From DAOVRL01 sp964459805 (GTDB taxonomy: Bacteria > Planctomycetota > Phycisphaerae > Sedimentisphaerales > Anaerobacaceae): a stretch of DNA of 19,882 nucleotides. The stretch lies in NCBI GenBank assembly GCA_964459805.1, contig CAYWOD010000044.1, positions 1 to 19,882 on the forward strand, read 5' to 3'. A program made the translations under genes and the position numbers. The notes beneath the pieces are model-generated. The model saw only the letters and a program-made list of their open reading frames with translations. It did not search any database and was not told where the DNA came from. Shown in pieces: positions 1 through 7,885 of this stretch; position 1 is the stretch's first letter; every line of letters starts with the position of its first letter.

Positions 1-1194
1 CCTATTGACCACGGCGGTGAAGGCGTTTCCGAGGGATATTGACAGGAGGAAGACGGCCATAATAAACGACTTCATTTTCTTGGGGGACTGGGTGTAAGAG
101 AACTCAAGGCAGGTTATAGAAACCATCACCTCAGCGGCGGTCAAAAGCACGTATGCAAGAATAAGCCAGCCGATGCTTGGTGTCCCACCGGCGACGATTC
201 TCTTTTCGATAAAGGCGTTTATGACAAACGGCGTCGCCGCAAGGAACAATCCAATGCCTATTTTCCGCAGCGGTGTCAACCTGAATACCTTGTTTATCGC
301 TGGGTAAATCACATAGGAGAACGCGGGAATGAAGACAAGTATCAGCAAGGGGTTGACTGCGACGATCTGGGTGGACAGCCATTTATGGCCGAGCCACATA
401 CGGTTCATTTTCTCGGCCTGGAGCATCCAGGATGAATCCATCTGGTCGAACATCGCCCAGAAAGGCGCCACGAACAAATAGATCAGAGAGAGCTTTGCAA
501 TTGCCCTGAGTCCTTCGCCGCTAAAGCATTCTTTGACGAATTTGGCCCCGCCGCGGGGGATGTGGATATACTTTTTGCGCCCGGCCCAAAACACAATGGT
601 CGCCAGAATCATGAATGCGCACGGGAGACCAAACGCTACGGTTGGGCCCTTACGGTCCAGCAATATGGGTATCAGCATAGTGGAACCGAACGCGCCGACA
701 TTGATTGCGAAGTAGAACCAGCTATAGAACTTCGCCAAAAGATGTTTGTTGTTTTTTCCGAACTGGTCGCCCACGTTCGCCGAGACGCAGGGCTTTATCA
801 TTCCCGAGCCGATAGCGATCAGCACAAGTCCGGTAGTCAATCCAAGGCGTGTATGATTGAATGTCAGCGCAAGTAACCCGACGCAGTAAAACATTGAGAA
901 GAGCAGGATGGTTCTGTATTTGCCGAGCCAGATGTCGGAAATCAATGCGCCGAGAAGGGGGGTGAAGTAAACGGCCGAGACGAACAGGTGAAACCACACC
1001 TTGCTCTGTTCCTCGGTCATAGGGGCAAGCTCGCCGGCGGCGTTGAGCAGAAGGTGCGTCATAAAGAAGACGAGGATGCACCTCATGCCGTAGAAGCTGA
1101 AACGCTCTCCCAGTTCGTTGGTGAGGATGTATGGTATGCCGGCGGGCGTTTTTTCGGATGGGAGCGGTGCGGTGAGGTACTTGGTTTTGGCCAT
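1..1194 (-). CDS. POT/PTR2-family proton-dependent peptide transporter, partial (5' end present)
   Basis: Probable inner-membrane, proton-coupled importer of di- and tripeptides from the major facilitator superfamily. The reading frame is open from an ATG at 1194 to the window edge, giving 398 codons; the C-terminus lies outside. Two family hallmarks are visible. The ExxERF motif is in NELGERFSFYGMR at residues 26-38 (E27, E30, R31), which in this family takes part in proton coupling. The second PTR signature, FYSWFYFAINVGAFG, follows near residue 155. Long hydrophobic stretches match about nine or ten of the usual helices. A purine-rich AAGGAAAAG lies about 14 nt before the ATG, so the ribosome site is weak. 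A promoter-like sequence lies about 100 nt upstream. Family assignment is firm. Substrate is inferred, and some family members carry other small solutes. Confidence 0.9.
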   Translation of the reverse strand, partial: MAKTKYLTAPLPSEKTPAGIPYILTNELGERFSFYGMRCILVFFMTHLLLNAAGELAPMTEEQSKVWFHLFVSAVYFTPLLGALISDIWLGKYRTILLFSMFYCVGLLALTFNHTRLGLTTGLVLIAIGSGMIKPCVSANVGDQFGKNNKHLLAKFYSWFYFAINVGAFGSTMLIPILLDRKGPTVAFGLPCAFMILATIVFWAGRKKYIHIPRGGAKFVKECFSGEGLRAIAKLSLIYLFVAPFWAMFDQMDSSWMLQAEKMNRMWLGHKWLSTQIVAVNPLLILVFIPAFSYVIYPAINKVFRLTPLRKIGIGLFLAATPFVINAFIEKRIVAGGTPSIGWLILAYVLLTAAEVMVSITCLEFSYTQSPKKMKSFIMAVFLLSISLGNAFTAVVNR

Positions 1195-1289
1195 AGTGAA
1201 CTATCCGACTTTTCCTTTTTGGGTAAGCATTCTGTATCGGGCTCTGGCTACAAAGACTCTCAAGGTCTTTTTTCAGTGCATAGAGCCAT

Positions 1290-1318
1290 ATATTATATTT
1301 GTTGCGAGGCCAGTTCAA
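1290..1318 (-). promoter_or_regulatory. Candidate sigma-70-type promoter for the peptide transporter
   Basis: Reading the minus strand, TTGAAC (1318-1313) is followed after 17 nt by TAATAT (1295-1290). An overlapping TATAAT (1297-1292) gives a 15-nt spacing instead. It sits about 100 nt before the transporter start. The leader then contains a 6-bp hairpin, AAAGAC/GTCTTT at 1252-1270, of unknown meaning. This is a consensus match only. Confidence 0.4.
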
Positions 1319-1487
1319 AGAGAAAATTGTCGAATTCGCAAGATAGGAGACCCCACGTAAAAGGGTGTGAATTCTGTTTCCAGCGGTCTGTAAGCTCCTT
1401 TTTATGTGCGAGAGGAAAAAATGCACCGCAGGCCTTCGACGGGCGCTTGGGGGAATGGGCAAGGGGCGAAGTTTGGGTAAGGGCAAA

Positions 1488-1523
1488 ATTGGGTTTGAAT
1501 TGGGTTCGTTTTGGGTTTGTTTT
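1488..1523. repeat. G/T-rich 36-nt direct repeat, copy 1
   Basis: Begins ATTGGGTTTGAATTGGG and is identical over 36 nt to 1600-1635. Internally it is built from TTGGGTTYG-like subunits. Read on the minus strand it encodes the KTNPKRTQFKPN type of peptide, which I recall as recurring in spurious planctomycete hypothetical proteins. That recollection is not a search result. Confidence 0.85.
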
Positions 1524-1599
1524 GTCGAGTGGGCCGGGGTGGTTTATTTTTATAATCCTTTGTGGCAAAGAGGGTTGCGTTGATTTTGCCCTTTAGACG

Positions 1600-1635
1600 A
1601 TTGGGTTTGAATTGGGTTCGTTTTGGGTTTGTTTT
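1600..1635. repeat. G/T-rich 36-nt direct repeat, copy 2
   Basis: Exact copy of 1488-1523, 76 bp downstream. A 17-nt partial copy (GAATTGGGTTCGTTTTG) lies at 1711-1727 and a weaker relative at 1684-1700, so the family has decayed copies in the same spacer. Confidence 0.85.
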
Positions 1636-1772
1636 TCATTGTCCGAGGGGGTATAAAATTTTCGTAAACCTTTTTCAGATATAGGGTTAGGTTCGTTTTT
1701 GCCTCGGTGGGAATTGGGTTCGTTTTGCATAAAAAGGGGGTGATTTGTAGAGGGCGCTCGACAAATGTAGAG

Positions 1773-1849
1773 AGCAGAAGAGAGAATACAGAAGACAGGA
1801 GACAGGAGACAGGAGACAAAAGACAGAATACAGAATACGGAAGACAGAA
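1773..1849. repeat. Heptanucleotide tandem array, unit about GACAGRA, 11 units
   Basis: Eleven consecutive 7-nt units from AGCAGAA to GACAGAA, with three perfect GACAGGA units in a row at 1794-1814. The strand is almost purely purine plus A/C. Because 7 is not a multiple of 3, each frame cycles through all phases and yields a pseudo-repetitive peptide, which explains the open frame here. It has the structure of a minisatellite and could vary in copy number. Confidence 0.85.
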
Positions 1850-1927
1850 GATGGATTTCCGGCGTGCCGGGATTGGCGATTTGGGGATTTTGGGCGGTTG
1901 AGGGTGATGATGATTTTAGCCTGCTGC

Positions 1928-1969
1928 TTTAGTATTTAGTATTTAGTGTTTAGTGTTTAGTGTTTAGTA
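1928..1969. repeat. Heptanucleotide tandem array, unit TTTAGTR, 6 units
   Basis: Six perfect 7-nt units: TTTAGTA twice, TTTAGTG three times, TTTAGTA once. It starts 78 bp after the purine array and has the same unit length, but its sequence is unrelated. Loosely similar CTTAGTATTG units reappear at 17829-17850. Confidence 0.85.
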
Positions 1970-2030
1970 TCAAGGATCCGCTATTAGTTTGATGTGTATT
2001 ATACAAGGGGGACAGGGATGTTGTTTGTTG

Positions 2031-2058
2031 TTGTTGGCGGTGGAGAACGGGCTATAAT
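2031..2058 (+). promoter_or_regulatory. Candidate promoter for the sodium:solute symporter
   Basis: TTGTTG (2031-2036), a 16-nt spacer and a perfect TATAAT (2053-2058), ending about 50 nt before the symporter ATG. The minus-35 match is only moderate and lies in a TTG-rich run that offers other registers. Confidence 0.45.
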
Positions 2059-2109
2059 AAGAAGAGTGTGATTTTGGTGACATTAGGTTATTGAATTGCG
2101 GGTAGGCGT

Positions 2110-3858
2110 ATGGATTTGAATCCTTTTGACATTGGTGTATTCCTCGCATTTATCTGCGCGGTGGTTGGCTTTAGTATGTACAAGAGCCGAAGGGGGAAGA
2201 CGAGCGAGGACTATTTCTTGGCCGGCCGCGGCCTGAAGTGGTGGCTGATCGGGATTTCCATTGTCGCTGCGAATATCTCGACGGAGCAGTTTGTGGGGAT
2301 GGCCGGACAAGGAGCGGGGAGCATCGGGCTTGCGGTGAGCAACTGGCAGTTGTTCGGCAGTATCGGGATTGTGCTGATTGCGTTTACGCTGCTGCCGCGG
2401 TTTCTCAAGGCCGGTATCTATACAATGCCGGAGTATCTGGAATATCGGTATAACTCGGCGGCGCGAGCGATTATGGCATTGACGACGGTTGTGATATACG
2501 TAGCGGTGCTGCTGACGGCGGTGCTTTATTCGGGCGGGGTGACATTAGAGACGATCTTCGAGATTCCTTTGTGGAAGGGTGTTTGCCTGATCGGATTGAT
2601 CGCGGCGGTCTATACGGTGTGGGGGGGGCTCAAGGCGGTGGCGTGGGCGGATTTGTTTCAGGGGCTGGCGCTTCTTGCCGGCGGGGTTACAATTTTCTTT
2701 TTGGGTCTGCACGCTTGCGGGGGATGGGCGGAGTTTTCCGAGGCCAATTCGGAGAAGCTGCACATGGTTCTCCCGGCCGAGCACGAGGGGCTGCCGTGGA
2801 CGGGTGTATTCGGCGGGATGTGGATTGTTCTGGTTTATTACTGCGGGCTGAATCAGTTCATTGTGCAGCGCAATCTCGCAGCAAAGACGCTTCGTGACGG
2901 GCAGCTTGGCGTTATCTTCGCGGGGGCGCTTTGGCTTATCGTTCCGTTTGCCATTGTGATGCCGGGTCTGATGGCATCAAGGCTGTACAAAGCCGATATG
3001 GCGGCAGAAGCAGACAAGAAGAATGCCGAAGTTCTGGTCCATTACGAGCAGACGAAAGGCACTGGCGAAGAATCGGTTCTGTATGTGCCCGACGATGGTT
3101 GGAAGGAGCGGTTCCCGGAGAAGGCGAAGGAGTTGGAGAGTTACAATGCGACGGTCCGGGAGAGGGCGGAGGATCTCCACCAGAAGACGAAAGTCAAGAA
3201 TCTGATTGGCCGCAAGCATGACGCTGCGTTTGGGCTGTTGGTCCGCGAGCTGATTCCAGAGGGGCTTCGAGGGCTTATGTTTGCGGCGATTGCGGGGGCG
3301 GTGATCAGCTCTTTGGCGTCGATGCTGAACTCTGCGGCAACGATTTTTACAATGGACGTCTATAAGCGGATGGTAGAGCCGGGTGCCTCCGAGAAGCGGC
3401 TTATACTTTTGGGACGCGCGTTGACAATCGTTTTTGTGGCCGGGGGATGCCTGCTTGCATCAAATCTGGAGAACTGGGAGAATTTCAAGGGCGTTTTCGA
3501 CTACATTCAGCGACTTCAGGGATATATCTGGCCTGGGGTGGTGGCGGCATTTCTGTTCGGTATGATGGTGCCGAAGGCCCCGGGGGCGGCGGGCGTGGCG
3601 GCGCTGGTCGGCGGGCCGATCATCTATGGGTTATTCCAGGCGTTCGTGGGAGAACAACTGCATTTCCTGATCCAGGTTGCTCTGACATTCCAGCTTCTGC
3701 TGATGATCATGGGGTTGATCACGTTTTGGAAACCTTTGGAGCAGCCGAGAGAGCTGCCGGTGCGAGAGGACATCGATGTCAGAACATCACCGGCAGTAAG
3801 AGTCGCAGGAATTGGGGTGATAGCAGCAGTGGCTGTTTTTTACATAGTCTTCTGGTAG
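2110..3858 (+). CDS. SSS-family sodium:solute symporter (SGLT/sugar-type)
   Basis: Inner-membrane sodium-coupled importer, 582 residues, of the solute:sodium symporter family (LeuT fold). The N-terminus shows the typical EDYFLAGR motif at residues 33-40 followed by WWLIGISIVAANIS. The second SSS signature, GLRGLMFAAIAGAVISSLAS, lies at 385-404. About 13 hydrophobic segments can be followed to the C-terminus. A hydrophilic, charged stretch of about 80 residues (294-372) interrupts the membrane region and is longer than I expect for a plain glucose symporter. The ATG at 2110 is preceded by GGGTAGG, a weak ribosome site. The neighbouring GH2 enzyme and sulfatase suggest a sugar or uronic acid as substrate, but the sequence does not establish that. 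The family call is firm. Confidence 0.92.
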   Translation: MDLNPFDIGVFLAFICAVVGFSMYKSRRGKTSEDYFLAGRGLKWWLIGISIVAANISTEQFVGMAGQGAGSIGLAVSNWQLFGSIGIVLIAFTLLPRFLKAGIYTMPEYLEYRYNSAARAIMALTTVVIYVAVLLTAVLYSGGVTLETIFEIPLWKGVCLIGLIAAVYTVWGGLKAVAWADLFQGLALLAGGVTIFFLGLHACGGWAEFSEANSEKLHMVLPAEHEGLPWTGVFGGMWIVLVYYCGLNQFIVQRNLAAKTLRDGQLGVIFAGALWLIVPFAIVMPGLMASRLYKADMAAEADKKNAEVLVHYEQTKGTGEESVLYVPDDGWKERFPEKAKELESYNATVRERAEDLHQKTKVKNLIGRKHDAAFGLLVRELIPEGLRGLMFAAIAGAVISSLASMLNSAATIFTMDVYKRMVEPGASEKRLILLGRALTIVFVAGGCLLASNLENWENFKGVFDYIQRLQGYIWPGVVAAFLFGMMVPKAPGAAGVAALVGGPIIYGLFQAFVGEQLHFLIQVALTFQLLLMIMGLITFWKPLEQPRELPVREDIDVRTSPAVRVAGIGVIAAVAVFYIVFW

Positions 3859-3860
3859 GC

Positions 3861-3877
3861 GTCGCCGTGGCGGCGAC
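3861..3877. terminator. Hairpin directly after the symporter stop
   Basis: GTCGCCG, a 3-nt loop and CGGCGAC form a 7-bp GC-only stem beginning 2 nt after the symporter stop codon. No T-run follows, so it is not a classical intrinsic terminator. It may still stop or stabilise the transcript end. Confidence 0.3.
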
Positions 3878-3896
3878 GGCTAAGCATAAGAATGAG

Positions 3897-3925
3897 AACC
3901 CAGGGTACAACCCTGGGCTAAATAT
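3897..3925. repeat. Short hairpin repeat with CTAAATAT tail, copy 1
   Basis: An 8-bp stem CCCAGGGT/ACCCTGGG (3899-3906 and 3910-3917) with a 3-nt loop, preceded by GAA and followed by CTAAATAT (3918-3925). The same design recurs at 7394-7423 with one compensated base pair, which marks both as members of one dispersed palindromic family. It lies between convergent genes. Confidence 0.8.
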
Positions 3926-4024
3926 CTCTTTGAGACGGGCATCTGCCGGAGCGAGGCCGGACATCAAGCGAGGACAGGATATGGGTGGGACCGCAATCGC
4001 ACAGGTTGTCTTGACGGTTGAAGG

Positions 4025-7000
4025 TCACCACATTTCTTCGGGGGGGATGATGTTGAGCTCTGCGATTGAAGCGAATATCTGGTTGTCGATTCCTTCAAGT
4101 GCGACGAAGCGGATGAATCTTGCCTTTTGGCTCTCGAACATGATTTTCATCTTGGCTCTTCCTCTTGGAAGCGTGCCTGTGGCAACAGGATCACCCCAGT
4201 TGTCGGGATTGTCGCTTAGATAGATTTGGTATTTTGAGATCCATCCGTTGGACATGTCCTGGCGGGGGAGGTACTTTAGGCCCTTGATTTCAATCGGTTC
4301 GGGCAGTTCGATGCGGATTTCGTGGGGGTAGTCGGGGGGATTATTTTCCCAGTGGGTGTGCCAGATGGTATCGGCCCTGCCATCGAAGGCGTTTTGGGGT
4401 GGGTGGTCGGGGTGGTGGCTGTCGGCGGTGACGGATTTAAGGCGGCTTAGGAGGGGCGGTTCGCGGAAGAGGGCGTGTATTAGGTTGGGATCGAGCTTAT
4501 GGGCCGGGTCGAAGCCGGGGCTGTCCATATACCCCAAGAGGCTGTGGATCATTTGTCGGGCGACGGGGCGGTTTTCGAGGTTTGTTCGCAGGTCGATGGA
4601 GCAGAGCAGGAGCTTGCCTTTTGACACTTTGGCCTCGAAGATTAGGCCGAGCCTTCGGTTGGTTGTCCAGTCGTCGATGACCTGGACGATGGNNNNNNNN
4701 NNAATTCGTCGAGGATCAGAGCGCGCGATTTTGTTACGAGGTCCCACCATTGCCAGTTGCTATGGAATTCGGTGGGGAATTCGGCGAGTGCGGGGTGGTT
4801 GGGGTCACAGAGGATGCCGAGGGTGTGTGGGGGCTGTTTTCGTGTCCAGGCGGTGTTCCAGAAAATGGTTGTGAAGCCGGGTGGGATGTCGCTATCGATC
4901 TCGTTTAGTGCGGGGATGAGGAGGACGCTTTTGCCGGCGTCGAGTGCTGCGATAACCTGGTCGTCAAGGCGTTCGGCAATGACTATGCGAGAGGGAGGGG
5001 CGGTGTCCAACTCGGCCGGGTAAACCCAGATGTCCCAGCTATTCGAGTAGTGTGTGTGCTTGACGGATACGGTTATGGAGAGGCGGGCCGGCGCTTTAAC
5101 GTTTGCGAGCGGAACATGAATCTCTCCCAGGCTGATACCGGTGCCGCCTATTATCGTGACCGTGGGCAATCGCCCCGATGCAAGTTCTCTGGCGTCGGCG
5201 TATTTGATTGACCAGACGGGGGCTGCTTGGGCGATTATAGGTCCGGAGTGGGCGATTTCAGCAGCGGCGGTGAATGTTTCATCGGTGGTCCAGATTCGTT
5301 TTGCCATCCGCAGGAGGGGGACTGTTTCGCCGCAATAGCGATGATGCTCGGCGGCGGTGACGTAGCCTTTGGAGTCCCAGAAGGGGTCGAGGATACCGAC
5401 GAGTGCGGTTCCCTGGCCTGGGAAGTCGTGGAGGTCGAGGAGCTGGAATCCGCCGAAGCCGGGGGTGCGCAGGGCGGATTCGATTTCCTCTTTGTAGAGG
5501 AGGGCCTGTAATTTGCCGGAGGCCATTAGAAAATCGTGGGCCTGGTCGAGGATGTGGTGGTCGGCGAGTGAGTCGCGGAAGATTTCGAAGTTGCGGGCCT
5601 TTAGGACGCCGGTGTATTTGGGGATTTCGTCGAAGTTGGGATAGACGCACCACTGGCCGATTTCGTGGCTGACAACGGGGACATCGTATTTTTGGATGAT
5701 GTCACTGTAGTCGGTGCGGGTTTCGGGAGGATTGGCGTTAAAGCGGCTTTTCAGGCCTGCGCCCCACTGATGGCCGCGAGGGGCGGGGGTGCTGTGGTAG
5801 TCGTTCTCGGGGATGATTGGCCAGCCTGCGGCGGAGGTGTAAAGTCGGCGGGAGTCTTTCTTCTTCCAGTAGTTGACGAGGTCGCCGAGGAATTTTTTTT
5901 GATTGCGGCCGCCCGGCTCGTTGCCGTAGGCGAGCATGCAGAAGGAGGGATGGTTGCCGTAGGCCTTTAGTATGCGGTCTCCTTCGGCGTAGATAAATTT
6001 GTCGATAGGCTTGCCGTCTCCGATGGTTGTCCAGGCGGGGCATTCGACGTGGAAGAAGACCCCTTCGCGGTCAGCGGCGGCAAATGCGGCTTCGGGCGGA
6101 CACCAGGAGTGGAAGCGGAGGTGGTTTAGGCCGTGGGCCTTTGCGACGCGGAGGATTCGCGTCCATTCGACGACGTCCATGGCGGGGTATCCGGTGCGCG
6201 GGAAGATTGAGCATTCGAGTGTGCCGCGGAGAAATGTGAGGCGATTGTTGATCGTGAACTGGGTGCCTTTTGCGGCGAATTCGCGCATGCCGAAGGTAAC
6301 GGACTTTCGGTCACGGTAAGTTTGTGCCTTGTTTGCTGCGGCGAGGGAGACGGTCAACTCGTACATTGTCGGGGAGAATTCGTCCCAGAGTAACAAGTTG
6401 TCACCCATAGGGTAATCGGCCTCGATAAGCGTGGAGGATTCGCGGGCGGCAAATTCGATGCTCTTGGTAGCGAGGGTATGCTGCTCGGTGGTATTGGCAG
6501 TTCGGGCACTGAGGGTGAGGGTTCCGGAGGTTGGTATGCCGGTGGCGTTTTCTATGGTGATGCGGAGTTTGGCTCTCTTGTTTTCGATGTCGGGATAGAC
6601 CTGGACGTCGGCGATGGAGACCTTGTCGGCGGCGTGGAGCTCGATTCTGCCGATGATGCCGTTCCAATTTGACTGGGTGTGGTCGCTGACGGAGTGGGCG
6701 TTTTGGCCGACGTTGTATTTGATTGAGTTATCGACGCGGATGGTGAGGATGTGTTTGCCGGGGGTGAGCAGGTTGGTGAGGTCGTAGAGGTGCGGTGCGG
6801 AGAGGCTGTCCTGCATTCCTGCGGGGGCGCCATCGACCCAGAGCCTTGTTTCCCAGTGACAGCGTTCGAGGAAGAGGGTGATTCGTTTGCCTGCGAGTTT
6901 TGTTGGGATACGGATTTGTCGTTGGTACCAAGCGGGGCCGATGTAGTGCTTGAGGGGTGTGAGCCAGAAGGGGAGTTTTACGTTGGGGGGTCGGCGGTAT

Positions 7001-7323
7001 TTTTCGTAGGCGGGGTCGGTGTACCAGGAGCGGTCTATGATGCTCCCGGTCCACTTGGTGTCGATGGCAACGTCGTGGCCGTAGCCGTTTTCTGCGGTTG
7101 AGCCGGGGAGGTTGATGGTGTCGGCGAGCTTGGTGTCGAACCACTGCTTTTCGATGCCGGCGTTGTTGGGGTCGAGTTTGAATCGCCATTGGCCGGCCAG
7201 GGAGATGAGACTGCGCTGGTGCATTTGGATGTTTGAGGGCGGTAAGTTGTTGCAACCGGCGGAGGTCAAGGTCACGATTACTGTGGTCATCAGGACGATT
7301 TGTTTTTCGATTTGGCGTTTCAC
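4025..7323 (-). CDS. GH2 beta-glycosidase lipoprotein with C-terminal discoidin-like domain, broken by a 10-N assembly gap
   Basis: Exported glycoside hydrolase family 2 enzyme (beta-galactosidase/glucuronidase superfamily), about 1100 residues. I choose the GTG at 7323: AAGGAG lies 6 nt upstream, and it gives a short lipoprotein signal ending LTSAGC with the lipid-anchor cysteine at residue 24. An ATG at 7368 is also in frame but would add 15 residues before the signal. Order of domains: GH2 jelly-roll (about 45-230), Ig-like (about 235-345), TIM barrel (about 350-640) with the acid/base glutamate in AYGNEPG (E469) and a likely nucleophile in VVSHEIGQW (E554). A long C-terminal part follows, then an F5/8-type discoidin-like domain (QNAFDGRADTIWHTHW) covering about the last 130 residues. 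The N run at 4693-4702 shifts the frame; a real gap length of 3n+2 would restore it. Likely bound to the outer surface or facing the periplasm. Sugar specificity is unknown. Confidence 0.88.
4693..4702. other. 10-N scaffold gap inside the GH2 gene
   Basis: Ten unknown bases, probably a placeholder of arbitrary length. On the minus strand the known codons run LDE then TTN before the gap, and NCC then IVQVID after it. The second NCC would be proline if N is C. The open frames on the two sides disagree by one base with 10 Ns and agree with any length of 3n+2. Confidence 0.95.
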
Positions 7324-7329
7324 TTTGCA

Positions 7330-7335
7330 CTCCTT
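7330..7335 (-). promoter_or_regulatory. Ribosome binding site deciding the GH2 start
   Basis: AAGGAG on the minus strand, 6 nt before GTG at 7323-7321. This is the best-placed site near any start candidate and matches the position expected for a short lipoprotein signal peptide. Confidence 0.75.
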
Positions 7336-7393
7336 GCTGAAAGGTTTGAAACGATGTACTTGAGCCATAGACTCAGAGTATGATAACGTGGGC

Positions 7394-7423
7394 GAACCCG
7401 GGGTGAAACCCCGGGCTAAATAT
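7394..7423. repeat. Short hairpin repeat with CTAAATAT tail, copy 2
   Basis: Stem CCCGGGGT/ACCCCGGG (7397-7404 and 7408-7415) with a 3-nt loop, preceded by GAA and followed by CTAAATAT (7416-7423). It differs from copy 1 by replacing the A-T pair at stem position 4 with G-C, so pairing is kept. It lies 9 bp from the inverted-repeat element. Confidence 0.8.
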
Positions 7424-7432
7424 TTCTGTAAT

Positions 7433-7586
7433 CGTTCACGGGAGCAAAACTGCGTTCTTGTGTCATTGCAAGGCCTTTAGGCCGAAGCAATCTCAGATTT
7501 TCGCAACAGAGAGATTGCCACGCTTGGCTCTGCCTCGCTCGCAATGACATAGAATGGCCAAAATTCGGCACATTAACCCGTGAACG
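7433..7586. repeat. MITE-like inverted-repeat element, complete copy
   Basis: Bounded by perfect 10-bp inverted repeats CGTTCACGGG (7433-7442) and CCCGTGAACG (7577-7586). Inside are nested arms TGTCATTGC (7461-7469) and GCAATGACA (7541-7549), and GCAATCTC facing GAGATTGC (7487-7494 and 7511-7518). The GTCATTGCGAGC-type core resembles a dispersed repeat I know from many bacterial genomes. No coding capacity. The right half, inverted, matches 19791-19840. No convincing target-site duplication flanks it. Confidence 0.8.
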
Positions 7587-7665
7587 GCTACATATTTCTT
7601 TTGGCTGGCGGGGTGCAGAGGGCACGAATGCGTGCGGCTCGGGGGTGTGAATCGGGGGTTGAGGG

Positions 7666-7694
7666 ATGACAGTCGGGGCGGATTGTGTTATGAT
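7666..7694 (+). promoter_or_regulatory. Candidate promoter for the sulfatase
   Basis: ATGACA (7666-7671), a 17-nt spacer and TATGAT (7689-7694), each 5 of 6 to consensus. It would give a leader of about 185 nt before the sulfatase ATG. Consensus match only. Confidence 0.35.
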
Positions 7695-7885
7695 GGGTGG
7701 GTCGGTTTGGGGGTGCGAGAAGAAAGGTACGTTGGTAATGAGATTGGTGATTGGACTTTTGCAAGACTCTTGTTGGTGAATCAGGCACCGTGACATTGGG
7801 ATTGTGTAGTGCAGTAGAATTCTCGGACTCAATTCGGTAGAATGCTGTGGTGGTGTCGTTTGATATAGGGTAAAGGAGCCTTGAA

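Larger units (their letters stand above)
1195..2109. other. Repeat-rich intergenic region, 915 bp
   Basis: Divergent spacer between the peptide transporter (-) and the sodium symporter (+). It holds a candidate promoter for each gene, a duplicated 36-nt G/T-rich sequence with partial copies, a purine-rich heptanucleotide array and a TTTAGTR heptanucleotide array. Open frames of 60-90 codons here are made of these repeats. On the minus strand they spell low-complexity peptides such as KTNPKRTQFKPN. I see no credible protein gene and no RNA gene. Confidence 0.7.
7324..7885. other. Divergent intergenic region, 562 bp
   Basis: Lies between the GH2 gene (-) and the sulfatase (+). It contains the second copy of the short hairpin repeat, a 154-bp inverted-repeat element and a promoter-like sequence for the sulfatase. 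Minus-strand open frames of 142-159 codons cross it but overlap the repeats, have no ribosome site and resemble no family. I read them as chance. Confidence 0.65.

Noticed and set aside
722..1486. 254-codon open frame on the minus strand
   Set aside because: Out of frame with the clear POT transporter on the same strand; its Arg- and His-rich translation is a typical shadow of a GC-rich gene.
988..1596. 202-codon open frame on the plus strand
   Set aside because: Antisense to the transporter start and running into repeat DNA; no ribosome site and no recognisable domain.
1488..1635. CRISPR-like arrangement: identical 36-nt repeats
   Set aside because: Only two copies, 76 bp apart, low-complexity with internal sub-repeats, and no cas genes nearby.
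1550..1819. Minus-strand small protein with Lys-Thr-Asn-Pro repeats
   Set aside because: Made entirely of the G/T-rich repeat and the heptanucleotide array read in one frame; no sign of a real gene.
5279..7330. Several antisense and alternate-frame open frames across the GH2 gene
   Set aside because: Basic, Pro/Arg-rich translations without motifs; the GH2 frame has domains and catalytic residues.
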